A DNA stretch of 64,000 nucleotides from positions 35,901,293-35,965,292 of the forward strand of contig NC_084469.1 of assembly GCF_027409185.1 (NCBI RefSeq), in the 5' to 3' direction. Shown here one piece after another: positions 11,692 through 23,164 of this stretch. This DNA comes from Cynocephalus volans. Its lineage: Eukaryota; Chordata; Mammalia; Dermoptera; Cynocephalidae. The notes under the pieces were generated by a model, which did no database searches, was not told the DNA's origin, and saw only the letters and a list, made by a program, of their open reading frames with translations. Each line of letters begins with the position of its first letter. Position 1 is the first letter of the stretch. The position numbers and the translations under genes are program-made.

Positions 11692-11706
11692 GGTTACCTA
11701 GCAATC
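11692..11706. promoter_or_regulatory. Candidate RFX X-box upstream of CCDC42
   Basis: GGTTACCTAGCAATC is an imperfect inverted repeat. It matches the X-box half sites (GTNRCC then RGYAAC) in all but the last base, with one spacer base. It lies about 205 bp upstream of the CCDC42 ATG. RFX2/RFX3 X-boxes drive ciliary and sperm-flagellum genes, which fits CCDC42. Binding is inferred, not shown. Confidence 0.5.
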
Positions 11707-12324
11707 GGCTTCCGGTTCTGTGGACCACACATGGAACCCAGGCTTTGCCCTCTGACCCCTGTCCCCGCTGACCCCACTCTTGCTAGGGTTCCACTCCCCT
11801 CTCCTGCTCGTACCCCTTGGGAACTCTGAGAAGTTAGATCTGATTAGGCGCTGGCTGCCTTGGGGGCAGGGCCGGGGCCGGGCGGAGGAGCCTGCGGCCT
11901 CCGGGAAGACAGGAGAGGTCTGAGGTTGGGGACCAGGACGGCCCAGACCACGTGCGGGGCACGTGCGCGAGGACGAGCGGGAAGCCCGGGACGAGAACGA
12001 GGCGGTCGCCCCCTCGGGGGTCCAGAGACTCAGGTTCGTGGAAAATTAAAATACGACGAAAGGCCAAAACACGGTAACAGAACCGTGCCACACCGAGGAC
12101 GTTTCCTTGATGACGCTGCCTTCCTCGGTCCCGTCAGGGCACCTGCGTTTACTCAGGGCCTGAGGCCCAGCGTCTAAACGGAGGCCGTGCGGGGCGCGGA
12201 CGCCACGGGTCGCCTGCACTTGGACGGGCCCCTGCCGCGACCCCGCGCCGCTCCGCGTCTGGGAGCCGGGTCGGGCGGGGTGGGGTCGGGGTTCCGTCCG
12301 GGCGGGTTGGGGGCGGGGTCCCGG

Positions 12325-12385
12325 CCGGTCCGGGTGGGGGCGGGGGCGGGGGCGGGGGCGGGGTCCGGGTGGGGGCTGGGTGGAG
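12325..12385. repeat. G-rich (GGGGGC)n tract
   Basis: Runs of five G separated by single C repeat several times on the plus strand, continuing as GTCCGGGTGGGGGC. The run spacing is compatible with a G-quadruplex. Confidence 0.75.
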
Positions 12386-12451
12386 GCGGGGTCCGGTCCG
12401 GGCGGGGTCCGGAGCTCCGCCTGGCCGCCCCCGCCACATTGCCGGTCCTCG

Positions 12452-12467
12452 GGCGCCCCCTGCTGGC
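12452..12467 (-). promoter_or_regulatory. CTCF-type motif (GGCGCCCCCTGCTGGC)
   Basis: On the minus strand it reads GCCAGCAGGGGGCGCC, an essentially perfect CTCF core. It lies at the edge of the CpG island, facing the opposite way to the motif at 6726. Confidence 0.7.
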
Positions 12468-12559
12468 CGCCAACCCCCCCACCCCCCGGCTCTAAGTCCC
12501 GGCCCTGGAGGAGGAGCAGACGCGCCTGGCTGCCTCCTCTTCCCCTGTCCCACAACCTT

Positions 12560-13600
12560 CCGGCCCAGCCTCGCCCCCAGGGCGGGCTGTGACACACGCA
12601 CGTCGCTACCAGGCAGCCCAGCGGGCTCAGCAGACAGCCCCAGCCGCCCGCTCCCCACCCCTCCCCACCCTAAGCCCCCAAACCAGAGATGGGTCTCCAC
12701 CGGAGCGTCCCAGACAAACAGACCCAGCAGGGCGACCGTGAAACTCCAGGAGCGATTCTCCTCCAAGCGCTGTGTTTCCCTGCTGGTTCATCCTGAGAGC
12801 CTGGCCCGGTCAATTTGGGGTTTCTCTCGCTTTTCCCTAAGGTCGTAGCTCAGTTTGGGGTGTTGTTTAATGCCAGCCCTTGAGGAGGAGGCCATCTGTT
12901 TCTGGAATCACCTGGTGTGTCTTGGCATCAGGCGGGCCAGGGCCAGGTGGGTCCCTAAGGGGAGCTGTAAGACACCCTCTTCTCCTGCCCGAGTATCCGC
13001 TCATGTCTGGAAGCTCGCTCTGCTGCTTCGTTTGGTGCCTAGCGTGACAGTCATGAGAGTCTTGGTGCCTGTGGCCCGCTGCCGTCCCTCTCTGGGGTCC
13101 CACTGCCTCCCCAGGGGCTGGGGGGAAGGGAAGATGCAGGGCTGTGTCCAGTCTCCGTCCCTCCCTGGTTGAGCCCTGCTTTCTTTTAAAACCACCCCCT
13201 CTCCCCTACCCCACCCACCCCTGCCCTTTTCTGCCTTGATATTTGTCTCTGAGGCAAAATCTCCTAATGGATTTAGGTTGTTGGAAACTAATAGGCACAT
13301 TTTGTTTTCTGTCCTGTCCTATCTTTCCTGTGAGACATCTGCTTAAAAGGGGGGTGGGGTGGGGGCGGCGGATATCAGGAGAAAAAAGATACAGGTTAAT
13401 AGCTCAAAAAATATTATCCCGGCATACAGACCAGCATATTGCTAAGTACACAACAGAAGCCAATTTGCTGAATATTGAATGAGTATTGGGTATGAGGAAA
13501 CCACTTTTTGTCTGTTATATTTCATCCCCTATATGTCTTATATTCCATATAAGTGGAATCATGCAGATAAATTATGTTAAATATGTTTCCAAAATGGGTG
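12560..13600. other. Unassigned sequence beyond the CCDC42 island
   Basis: No exon, repeat or RNA gene is supported. GC content falls steadily from the island into AT-rich repeat territory. I looked here for SPDYE4 exons and saw none. Confidence 0.5.
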
Positions 13601-13604
13601 TTAT

Positions 13605-13930
13605 GGAGAACTTGTATTGGTCAAGCATATGGATGTTAGTTGCTGTAACAAACAACCTCAAGTCTCAATAGCTTAACAAGGTCCAATGTGGATTTTCCGA
13701 GTGGGGTAGCTACCCTGGGAGATTTTCTTCCAAGCCTCTATCAGAGATCTAAGTCCCTTCCATCTTGCAGCTCCACCATATCCACCTATGACCTCCAAGT
13801 GGAAGGGGAAGGGGAGAAAACACAAACAACGCCCTTCTGCTTTCCCACTCATCACCACTTCCACTCGACCTCTGGGGGGAACTGGTCACATGGCTACGTA
13901 CGTTGCAAGGGACTAGATATGTAGTTGAGC
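13605..13930 (-). mobile_element. Probable old LTR (MLT1/MaLR-like), reversed
   Basis: 'tgttagttgctgtaacaaac' with 'caatagcttaacaaggtcc', and later 'ggaactggtcacatggctac', resemble reversed MaLR-type or related old LTRs. Ends are unclear and the family is uncertain. Confidence 0.4.
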
Positions 13931-14707
13931 TGTATTGTCAGGAAGGGGAAACACTTCTGATGAGCACCATACCAGTTTGTGCTGTACTCCCTCTGAGAAT
14001 TAAAACAATGTTTGGAAGTAAGCTGAAAGCGGAGCTTATTAAAGAAACTAATTGTAGACAAAGAAAAGAAAACAGGACAATCTCTATCTTAATAGAAACA
14101 TTATCAAATTTAATTTAGTGCAATGTTAAAAGAATAATTCACCAGGACCATGAATACAAAATGGATTAATACTGGGAAATCTATTAACAAAATTAATTCC
14201 ATCAATATATCACAAGACAGAGACTTATGATCATTGGAATAGATGCCAACATGGCAATTCAACATCCATCCTGATGTTTCTTTTAGAAAACCAAACTGTT
14301 AGTATGCAAAGGCACTTTATTAACATGACAAAAAATATCTGATCCCAACAGATAACATTAACATTTACACTAAAGACATTGTTGTTAAAGTTAGGGACAC
14401 AAGGCTTTCTGCTGTCACCACAAACATTGAACATTGTTTTGGATGCTCTAGCTATTGCAAAAAAACAAGAAAATTAAGTTTTTCTTTTTTCTTTTTTTTA
14501 TATAATGGCAGATGCTATAATCCATGTACTGTGAAAATCCAAGAGAATGAATAACTAATGAAAAGCCATTAGAATTTAATGGATTACCGTGCAATTTATA
14601 AGAAGAACGAGGTTGATTTACATTCATGGACGTGGAGCAGTATCTAGGATAAATTGTTAAGGACAAAAGCAAGATAAAGAGCTATCTGTATAGTGTGATA
14701 TAGTTAG

Positions 14708-14741
14708 CGTGTGTGCGTGCGTGTGTGTGTGTGTGTGTGGC
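14708..14741. repeat. (GT)n microsatellite
   Basis: Mostly GT dinucleotides with two GC substitutions at the left end. Confidence 0.85.
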
Positions 14742-15305
14742 TAAGAAAGTTCTTGAAGGATCTTAGCATACATCTAGGGACAGAAAGGGCATGAGGTATG
14801 GGAAGTTGTTTTGAATGTTTCTTTCACTTTTTACTCTTTATATTCCTATATTGTTTGATATTTTTTTTTACAATGACTATATATTACTTCTGTAATTTTG
14901 AAAACATAATAGGAAAGGATATCGATCTGTACTGGCAGCAACCAAAGAAAATTCTTAGAAATAAATTTAACAAGAAATGTACAGGAACTTTAAAAAGAAA
15001 ACTTACTTATCCCACAAAGTAGGGAAGAAAAAATAATAAAATAAAAAGAAAACTTAAAAATTTTAACCAAGGGATATAAAAGGAAAATTGAATAGAAACA
15101 TTTCTGAATGATGACTCAATATTGTAAAGATGTAAATTCCATCCAGATGAATTTAGGAATTTAATGTGATCGCAATCAAAATCCCAGAGAGATTTTTCCC
15201 CCAGAAGCTGACAAAGTGAAGTAAAAGTTCATCTGGAGAATTAGAGTACTTATGGAAATATTGAAAGAGAAGAATGTGAGAGAATGTCCACTGCTGGGTA
15301 CTAAA

Positions 15306-15490
15306 ATGTGTACTAAAGATGAAAGTGTCGCTCTCTTCCTCATGTCATGCTCACCATGTGATACCCTGGTCACCATGGGACCCCACAGAGAGTTCACACC
15401 CAGATTAAGGCCCTCCCCAAATGCACCACCTGGACTTTGGACTTCCCAGCCTCTGAAACTGTAAAAAATAAATTTCATTTCCTCATAAAT
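15306..15490 (+). mobile_element. MaLR-type LTR 3' fragment
   Basis: 'cctggactttggacttccc', then 'cctctgaaactgtaaaaaat' and 'aaatttcatt', mark the 3' part of an MST/MaLR LTR. A paralogous stretch lies at 23045-23110. Confidence 0.6.
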
Positions 15491-16112
15491 TAAAAAAACA
15501 AAAAGATGAAAACATTAAGACAATGTGCTGCTAATGTTACTGTAGGAATAAAAAACTCTAAGGCCCTCAGAGCTTGGGCAAGTGACTTGGTCGAAGACAG
15601 GCCTGACTCTGAACTGCTTAAAATTCACAGTTTAAAAAAACACCTCTGGATGAAAGCAAAACAAGATAAAACACACATCTGGAGGCCTGATTGGGCTCAT
15701 GGGGCCCCAGTTTGTGATCCTCAATATAATAAAACAGAATAGAAAGCCCCAGAACAGACTCGAGTTTATTTAAGAATGCATTATATGCTATCATTGCATG
15801 CAACCAGTGGAGAAAGTGTAGATTGTTCAACAAATGGTGCCAGGATAACTTGCTAATTATTCAGAAAAAAAGGACATACACAAATTAAATTCCAGATGGA
15901 TCTGAGTTAAATGTGAAAATAAATTACGTAGCAGGATATCCAGTGGAAATGATACTTTTCTCTTTTCTGCCCCTGGTGAGAGACTTGCTATAGCCTTGAT
16001 GCTATCAGGCTCTTAAGTCATATTTGAGTCTCTGAGGACTTTACAAGTCTAATTTTACAAGTTTAAATTCTTACCAGAAGCATATGGAGTCTTCATTTCC
16101 CTGTATCCTTAC

Positions 16113-16469
16113 TGCTGTGGACTGAATGTTTGTGTGCTTCCAAAATTCATGTGTTGAAGCCCTAATCCCCAGTGTGTTGGTACTTGGATATAGGGCCTTT
16201 GGGTCATGAGGGTGGTGCCCTCGTAAGGAGGTTAGAACTCTTACAAGAAGAAAAATGAGAGAGGCTGCTTCCTTTCTCTCTGCTCTCTACATGAGAGGAT
16301 ACAAGGAGAAGACAGCCATCTGCCAACTAGAAAGTGAGCCCTCGCCAGACACCAGATCTACCAGTGAGCTTGGACTTCCGAGCCTCAAGAATTGTAAGAA
16401 AGAAAGAAATATTGTTTAAGTCACCCAGTCTATGGTAATTTGTTATTGCAGCCCAAATTGACTAAGACA
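16113..16469 (+). mobile_element. Solo LTR, MaLR type (MST-like)
   Basis: Runs from TGCTGTGGACTGAATGTTTG to GACTAAGACA. Flanks CTTAC and CTCAC are a near-perfect 5-bp duplication. Conserved internal phrases include 'ctaatccccagtgtg' and 'ctcgccagacaccagat'. Confidence 0.75.
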
Positions 16470-16479
16470 CTCACCAGCA

Positions 16480-18285
16480 CCATGTATTACCAATTTGTTA
16501 GATTTTTGGCAGTCTGACAGGGGAAGCTATGCATCTATATATAGCCATTTTTTCTTGTTTGTGTTTCCTGTTTTTGTTCAGTGCACATTTGAAAAACCAA
16601 GTTGTTTTGCACGTTTATTGATGTATAGACGGTCTTTATGTATTCTGGATAGTAATCTTACATTTTTGATGCTCACGTCTACTCATCCTAGTACTTTTGA
16701 GTGGGTTGGTCCTCATCGGATGCAGCAAGGAACAGGAAAGGCAGCCAAGGGCAAACTGACCAACAGCTAGTAACCCAAGCTGATTCACAAAATCACCAGA
16801 AGAATGAGCTTTACCTTCTCCTAGTCTTAGGATTCTCTAAAAGCATAAATGGCACTAAGCAAAAAAGGCGGGCAAGGTTTGGTCTGTTTACTCTGTGACC
16901 CACGTCATTTGGAAATAGAGACAGCAGACCTGGAGTGCCCAAGAAGTGTTTTGAGCTCTCAGGCTCAGTGCAGACCCTTGTTAGCAACTTAAGTCCATTC
17001 CTTTGTGTGTTCATTCTTTGACATTGCACAAATACTTCCCAAATTTCCCCCAGACCTTACTTGCTTCATCTGTACATGGTTTATGGGTCCAGTGATATGA
17101 AGAGGGGTCCTGTAGTAGACGCAGTTTGTAGGGGTACCTGCGCAGCTCCACTTGTTTGGATAATAATTGTGTTCTTGCTCAACCAATCTTGTGATTACAA
17201 AAACATCAACACTCTGCAGCCTCCTCCTCCTTATCTTCCCTGTTTCTCCCAGTGTCTGCTCTGAATTCACTGACTTTAGTAATTTGATTTCTATTAACTA
17301 AACCCAATTTACTTCCCTCCTCTCATTCAATAGTTTTCCCTTATGATTAATACTGGCCAACATATATATGCAAATGTTTTCTCCCAGCCTACTGTTTGTT
17401 TTTACATTTTGTTTATGGTGTTTTTTATCATAGAAATTTAAAATATTTAGCCAAACCTATTGATCATTTGTTTTATTTTTCTGTTTTGTGTTTTGTTCAG
17501 AAAAGTCTTCCATACTCAAAATTATAAATATGTTCCAACACATTTACTTTTAGAATTCTGTTATTTTAAAATGTTGTTTATTTTTAATTGTAGTAAAATA
17601 CACATAACATAAAATTTACCATCTTAACCATTTTTAAGGGTACCGTTCAGTATTGTTAAGTATAGTCACATTGTGTACAACCAATCTCCAGAACATTTCC
17701 ATCTTGCAAAACAGAAACTCTGTGCCCATTTCCCCTTCTCCCCAGCCCCTGGCAACCACCATTCTACTTTCTGTCTCTATGATTGTAATTACTCTAGGTA
17801 CCTCATACAAATGGAATTATACCATATTTATCCTTTTGTAACTCGGTTGCTTTATCCAGCATAATGTCCTCAAGGCTCATCCATGTTGTAGGATGAATCA
17901 AAATTTCCTTCCTTTTTAAGGCTGAGTAATGTCTCATTGCAGCACATTTTATTCATCCTTTCATCTGTTGATGGACATTTGAGCTGCTTCCACTTTTTGG
18001 CTATTGTGAATAATGCTGCTATGAACATAGTGTTCAAATATCTCTTTGAGACCCTGCTTCAATCCTTTTGGATATATATACAGCAGTGGAATTGCTGGAA
18101 TGTATGGTAACTCTATTTTTAATTTTTTGAGAACTGCCATACTGCTTTCCATAGTGACTGCACCATTTTACATTCCTACCAACAGTGCACAAACTCCACA
18201 TCCTCGCCAGCACTTCTTATTTCTTTTTTTTCTTTTTTGAGAGTAGCCATCCTGATGGGTGAGGTGATATCTCATTGTGAAATTT
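16480..18285 (-). mobile_element. L1M-type ORF2/3' region, reversed, with an unassigned insert
   Basis: The segment 17570-18285 reads as reversed L1 ORF2 C-terminus and 3'UTR: 'catttgagctgcttccactt' and 'tttggctattgtgaataatg' are hallmark phrases. 16480-16690 and 17345-17570 are also reversed L1. About 650 bp between them (16690-17345) does not look like L1 and may be an insertion I cannot name. Confidence 0.7.
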
Positions 18286-18289
18286 TGTT

Positions 18290-19115
18290 ATTTGTGAATT
18301 ACAAGGGTAATAAGGGAATACATTCCCGTTATACATCATTCAAACAACATACATAGCAGACAATAACAAAACAAGCAATAAACGAACTCTGGTGACTACA
18401 TCTGGGGCTGTTATCTTCAGGACACTGCCCTTACTATAGGTGGGCATGAGTGACCATGAATGGGAGGTGGGGGGAGTTGGGACAAAGGAGCTAGTAGGTG
18501 TCCACAGACTTGGGCACCTCTCATAAAACCTTGCCACTGGTTACGGATCCTCCAGACCTCTGGGCACAGGGCCTAGGGCGGATGAGCTTTTCAGGAGCCA
18601 ACAACAGTGTTTAAAGACTGAAAGTAATTATTGGCTCTAAAATACAAAAAGGAAACCACAAAATAAAGAATAGGTGTTTAATTAAATGCATATAAAGGTA
18701 ACATGCCAGCTCCGTGAATTGTTAACTTTAGTATTCATGCAGCATTTCACACATTTGAAAGTAATCAGTGGATTTCATTTCCTTACTTCTCAAATATTTC
18801 CAATTATGCAGATTTTGGGGAAAAAAAGCAAAGCAAATTGTGAATTAAATGAGTTACTCAGATAAATAATTTCAAAAGTGAAATCATAAAAATCCTTCTG
18901 TTTTTTCCCTTTTTTTTTTTTTTTTTTTTACTTTTCAACCATCAAAGTTTATTTTCTTCCACATTCATTTTTTTTCTCCTTTGTTCTTCTCACAAAGAAA
19001 GAGTTCTCCTTTCTTCTAAACAGTACTAATCTTTTCACCTGTGCTTTGGAATCTAATTTCCAAGGACCTTCTCTTAGTTGTTATTCCCTTTCCTTCTCAA
19101 TGGATTCCTTATTAG
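18290..19115. other. Unassigned AT-rich sequence
   Basis: No gene is seen. A T-rich tract lies at 18900-18930. I recognise no repeat family with confidence. Confidence 0.4.
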
Positions 19116-19117
19116 CT

Positions 19118-21214
19118 TTTTTTTTCCTTTTATATATATATTTCTTATTGAATCATTATTGAGTATACATATTTTAGGGGTTCAACATTGACGCATGTTG
19201 ATCAAATCAATATTATTACCATATATATTGTTGCAAATTGTACTTACTCTTTATGCCCCTTGTCCAATCTCTCCCCATCCCCATCTTCCTCCCCCCTCCC
19301 ACCTCTGATAACCCTAGACTTCTTTCCTTATTCTGAAAAAGTAACAGTTACTCTGTTGATTTGTTGCCTAGATGATCTGTCCAGTGCCAAGAGATGTGTG
19401 CTCAGATCCCCCACTATTATCGCAGAGCAGATGCTTCTTCTGTCATTCTGGAGAGGGTTTTGTGGAGAGAGACATCCTCTTTTTTTCTTTGGTCTCCACT
19501 GGTGACTTTCCTTGTGTCAATGCACTCGAGTGGCTGGTGGGCCATGTGCATGGTGGTTGTGGTGTCTAGCAGCTTTTGTGGCAGCTGTGGCTATTGTGGT
19601 GGCTGTGGTGGGCCACCCTCATGGAAGTGGTGTTTTTGGTGTGCTCCTTGCCTGGCTGTGGGAGGAAGGGTTGGTCTCCAGCTCCAAGCCTCAGGACCCT
19701 GGGTGGGCCCTGTGGCAGCTGCAGCATGCCTAGCTGCAGGAGGAGGGGCCAGTTCTCACTTCCATCCGTTTTTACATTCTAAGATGTTGTTGCAGGGCAT
19801 TTGGGTGGGAGGGGGAGAGGCAAAGGGTGAAAGAAGTGGGGTGGGAGAAGAAGGAAGGAGGGCAGGGTGTGGTTGAGGCCGTGGCACCCCCTCATTCCTG
19901 CAGGGGAGACCAGGGGGCTTCCAGTGGTGGATTGGTCATTTCTGGGATGAATGCAGATGTCAGGAGGGTGTGGCTGAAGCCCTCAGCTCCCAACTGCTCT
20001 GGCTCTGGAGCTTGGAGTGTTTCCTGCAGCAACTCAGTGGTCGCTGCTGGGCTGGGTGTGGGTGTTGAGGGGATGCGGCCAAAGCCCTTGGCCACCCACC
20101 ATCCCACTTCAGGGACCTGGGGTGCTTCCTGTGGTGGCTTGGTGGTCTTTGCTGGGCTGTTTGTGGGTGCTGGGGGGCATGGCTGAGGCCCCTGGCCCTC
20201 CCTGATCCCTGGCTTGAGGGCCCAGGGGCCTTCTGATCCTCCTAGGTTTTATAGGTGTTTGGTGAAGTGAGACCTTTACTAGTTAATATCAAACGTTGTC
20301 TCTGGTCTGTGGATATTTTGTTTTTCTTTCAGTTCTGTGTTGGATTATTTGCTGTTCCCACCACTTAAACTCTGCACTAGAACTAATCTGTTGTCCTTTA
20401 CTTACTTCTAAAATGGGGGAACTTCCTGTGGGAACCAGCACTTGAGCCTTGTAGTTGAGCTAAATTGCTGCTTTGCTGCTGATTCCTTGGGGAGGGCTTT
20501 TTGTGCAGCTTGGGTTTAAATGGTTGACTTTATAGGTACTTCTGGGTCCCGTGAGATCTGGTACACGTGGGTTGTGTAGACACTCTGGTCTGGGCCTGAG
20601 TCTTTTCAGCAAACTGCTCCTCCTGCAGTTCTATATTCCTGACCAGTCTACACAGAGTGGGCCTGCACTGACTGGGGGACAGATCAGCTGTCCTTGCTGT
20701 ACCCCAATATTCTCCTGGTGGGCCCGTCTCCCCTACTGCCCGCACTCCAAACACTTCCCATGGGACAGGCTGTGTGCCAGTCCCTTGCGATGACTCGCTG
20801 GCCTCTGAGTGGCTCCTCTTTTCAATTGTTGTGGCCCCTCACTGCTATGTGGGTCCATGGGAACCCTGTTAGTGGTCTTGCTGGCCTGAGGGCTACCAAG
20901 GCCCTCTTCTCCCCTGCTGCCTCCAAGCAATTTCATAGGAAGGGCACAGCTGCAGCTTTGCCAGCTCCTGCTCTGTGCACTCACCAGGGCTGGCCTTGAA
21001 GCGGCCTGGGCTGGCAATGGTCCAAGTGGTCCTTTCTTTCTCTCATCGTGACTTCTCCTGCCTTCATGAACTCCATAGGTCTCTCCTCCTCTTCCCCTGA
21101 GCTCCAGTGGCCCCAGCTTGGCTGTGTTGCTTTTTAATAGTTGTAACTTGGTTGATTTGTGGAGAGAGTGATGCTGGGGACTGTCTATTCCTCCATCTTG
21201 ACCAGAAGCCCCAC
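19118..21214 (-). mobile_element. Internally deleted L1: 5'UTR joined almost directly to the 3' end
   Basis: On the minus strand it starts at 21214 with GTGGGGCTTCTGGTCAAGAT, a typical mammalian L1 5' end. About 1.75 kb of GC-rich 5'UTR follows, to about 19430. It then passes into a short ORF2 endonuclease-region piece (near 19360-19405; the plus strand reads 'gcctagatgatctgtccagt'). It ends in about 200 bp of 3'UTR and an A-rich tail (19118-19340). ORF1 and nearly all ORF2 are absent. The stretch near 19490-19520 aligns with 35610-35640 of the longer L1 in this window. I found no clear target duplication. Confidence 0.65.
19914..20225. repeat. Tandem ~105-bp monomers in the L1 5'UTR
   Basis: Three imperfect copies start near 19914, 20017 and 20122. 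Each carries a version of 'gcttcctgtggtggcttggt', then 'gctgggctg' and 'ggctgaggcccctggcc'. They belong to the 5'UTR of the internally deleted L1. Confidence 0.7.
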
Positions 21215-22030
21215 CTGAATTATTTTAACATTGTCAGGAGTGTATTTTAATCTGTTTGCTGTGGCAGTGTTTGGGGCTTAGTTATGTCCGTTGCAGGGCC
21301 ATGTTGTCTAAAGATGGCCCAGGAGGGTTTTCACTAAGAGAACTGTGCAAGGCCAGTGGCCTCCCTGCACCACCCGTCTTCTCATGGAATGATTCTATGA
21401 TTCCATTTTGGCAGTCTGCTGAGGCTGAGGACGTCAGTCCCCATTAGAGGCAGATTCAAGGGCCGCTTACAGGGACAGTATGAGGCGGAACCCTGGTTGT
21501 ATTCATCTCACTGGCCTGTCATGGGCTGACCCCGGTCTTGGAGACTGGCCCCAAACCTCAGCCTGCTCCTGGCTTGTTCCTGAAATGTTAAGTGGCTCCT
21601 TGCTCTGTTCTGATGCCCGATTTCCCAATGCTGGTGTTTCTGAGAAGAGAACTCCCACTGGCCCAAACTAACCGCTCTCCTGGGCAGTAGCTGAAATAAC
21701 CCTTTTCCTCCTGACCTCGAATATTCCAGGACTGGGGCTCCCTCCCTGTGTCAGGAAGCTGGCTGCTGCTCTCTGTCCGCCTGCAGAAGCTACTGCCAGT
21801 GACTTCGTCACCTAGGAGAGACCTCAGTGGGTAAGAGGAAGCTTCTCAGGCTCTGACCCAACTAATTCCATTCATTTTATGATTCTCCTTGCCTGGACCC
21901 CTTCAGCAAGGACACCCTGCTTTTACCTCAGGTATTTCAATGGTCATACTTCACAGTCTTCAAACATCAAATCTGATTTTTTAAAAAGAAACCATTGTCC
22001 CTGAATATATACGTATGCAATAGAAATGTA
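21215..22030. other. Unassigned unique-looking sequence
   Basis: Moderate GC and no recognisable repeat. Small open frames of about 63 codons have no known domain. Could hold conserved non-coding sequence or an unrecognised old repeat. Confidence 0.4.
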
Positions 22031-22260
22031 AAGAACTACTGGGAATGATAAACAACAAATTCGGGATAATGGTTACCACTCTTGATGGTGGAGGGAGGGA
22101 CATAGGACCAGGGAGGGTGATGATGTAATGGGCAATATTTTAGATTGACCTCTGAGGGCACAGTGTCCATTATATTATTCTGTGTACCTTTTGGCATATT
22201 TACCAATATACCAATATTTAATAATAAATTAAAATATTTAATATTTAATAATACATTAAA
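22030..22260 (+). mobile_element. Old L1 (L1M) 3'UTR fragment
   Basis: 'gggataatggttaccact', then 'ttatattattctgtgtacct', is the common L1M terminus pattern, running into AT-rich sequence. Confidence 0.55.
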
Positions 22261-22847
22261 TAGAAAATACTGCATTTGCTCCCATGGTGGTTGTTTTTGT
22301 CATTCTTAAGACTTCCCAATTCTCTTCCAAACCTCCTTTCAATCAGCAGTTTTCTCCTTTTGCTTGTGAAGCCCTACCCATCCCCCCCTTCTCATTCCCT
22401 GAAACTTGATTGACATTCCACCTTCTAAACCTGACATCTATTCTCGCTAATCATTCTCTCTTATTGGGTATTCCCCCCATATGTCTCTTTATCTCCTTGG
22501 AAACTATGTAGTCTTAAAATATCTCAATGTCCCTTACCTGCCACCTCTTCATTTGCCACATGGGGTCACAGAATTTTAGAGCTAGGACAACCCAAGATCA
22601 TCTATTCCAAATTTCTCATTATGGAGAAGAAAAAAGATGTAGGCTTGGAGATTAAACTTCATTTTCAGCAATGGCAAAGCTGGGCTTTGAAATGAGGCTA
22701 ACATCAGATTTCCTGTAAGACTGCAAACTAGGAAAGACTCTTGGTTCCTGTCCCTCGAGATGCTGCAGAGGGTGGAAAGGAGATTGATGGGTATTGGAAC
22801 ACAACACAAAAATGAGGGGAGACCCCAGGGAGGGAGAAAGTGGTTAG

Positions 22848-23163
22848 ATGCCTGTATGTGCAGAGCCCTGAAGAGGTGATCATATTGTAGGACCGTGCAG
22901 TAGTGAATGGATTAAAAATGGTAGTCAGAGGCATGGTTCTGAGGGCTTTAAAAGAAGAAGAGAGTCTGTCTCTCTCTCTCTGCTTCCACCATCTTGCAAT
23001 GTGAGACCCCTGGGTCACTGTCACCATCACCAAGACCCTCACTAGATGTGTTCCCTGGACTTTGGACTTCCCAGGCTCAGAAACTGTAAGCAAATAAATT
23101 TCACTTTCTTTATAAATCACCCAGTTCCATGTATTCTGTTACAAGCAACACAAACGGACTAAT
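22848..23163 (+). mobile_element. MaLR-type LTR
   Basis: Ends ...ACAAACGGACTAATACA with 'caaataaatttcactttct' as its poly(A)-signal region (AATAAA). The 5' half is diverged. Confidence 0.65.
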
Positions 23164-23164
23164 A

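Larger units (their letters stand above)
11850..12560. promoter_or_regulatory. CpG-rich island upstream of CCDC42
   Basis: Very GC-rich with many CpG, in contrast to flanking DNA. It lies 0.4-1.1 kb upstream of the CCDC42 start. It may be a promoter or insulator region. The proline/arginine-rich open frames across it are composition artefacts. Confidence 0.6.
14140..15950 (+). mobile_element. Old, degraded L1 ORF2 sequence with interruptions
   Basis: Scattered matches to L1 ORF2 appear on the plus strand. They include reverse transcriptase-domain remnants at 14140-14460, the region after the RT at 14930-15240, and 'ttcaacaaatggtgccagga' near 15825. Interruptions include a (GT)n run and a MaLR fragment at 15306-15490. 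All frames are broken. Confidence 0.6.

Noticed and set aside
12046-12766. Long proline/arginine/glycine-rich open frames on both strands
   Set aside because: They are produced by the CpG island and the (GGGGGC)n tract; overlapping frames on both strands are equally open and none resembles a known protein.
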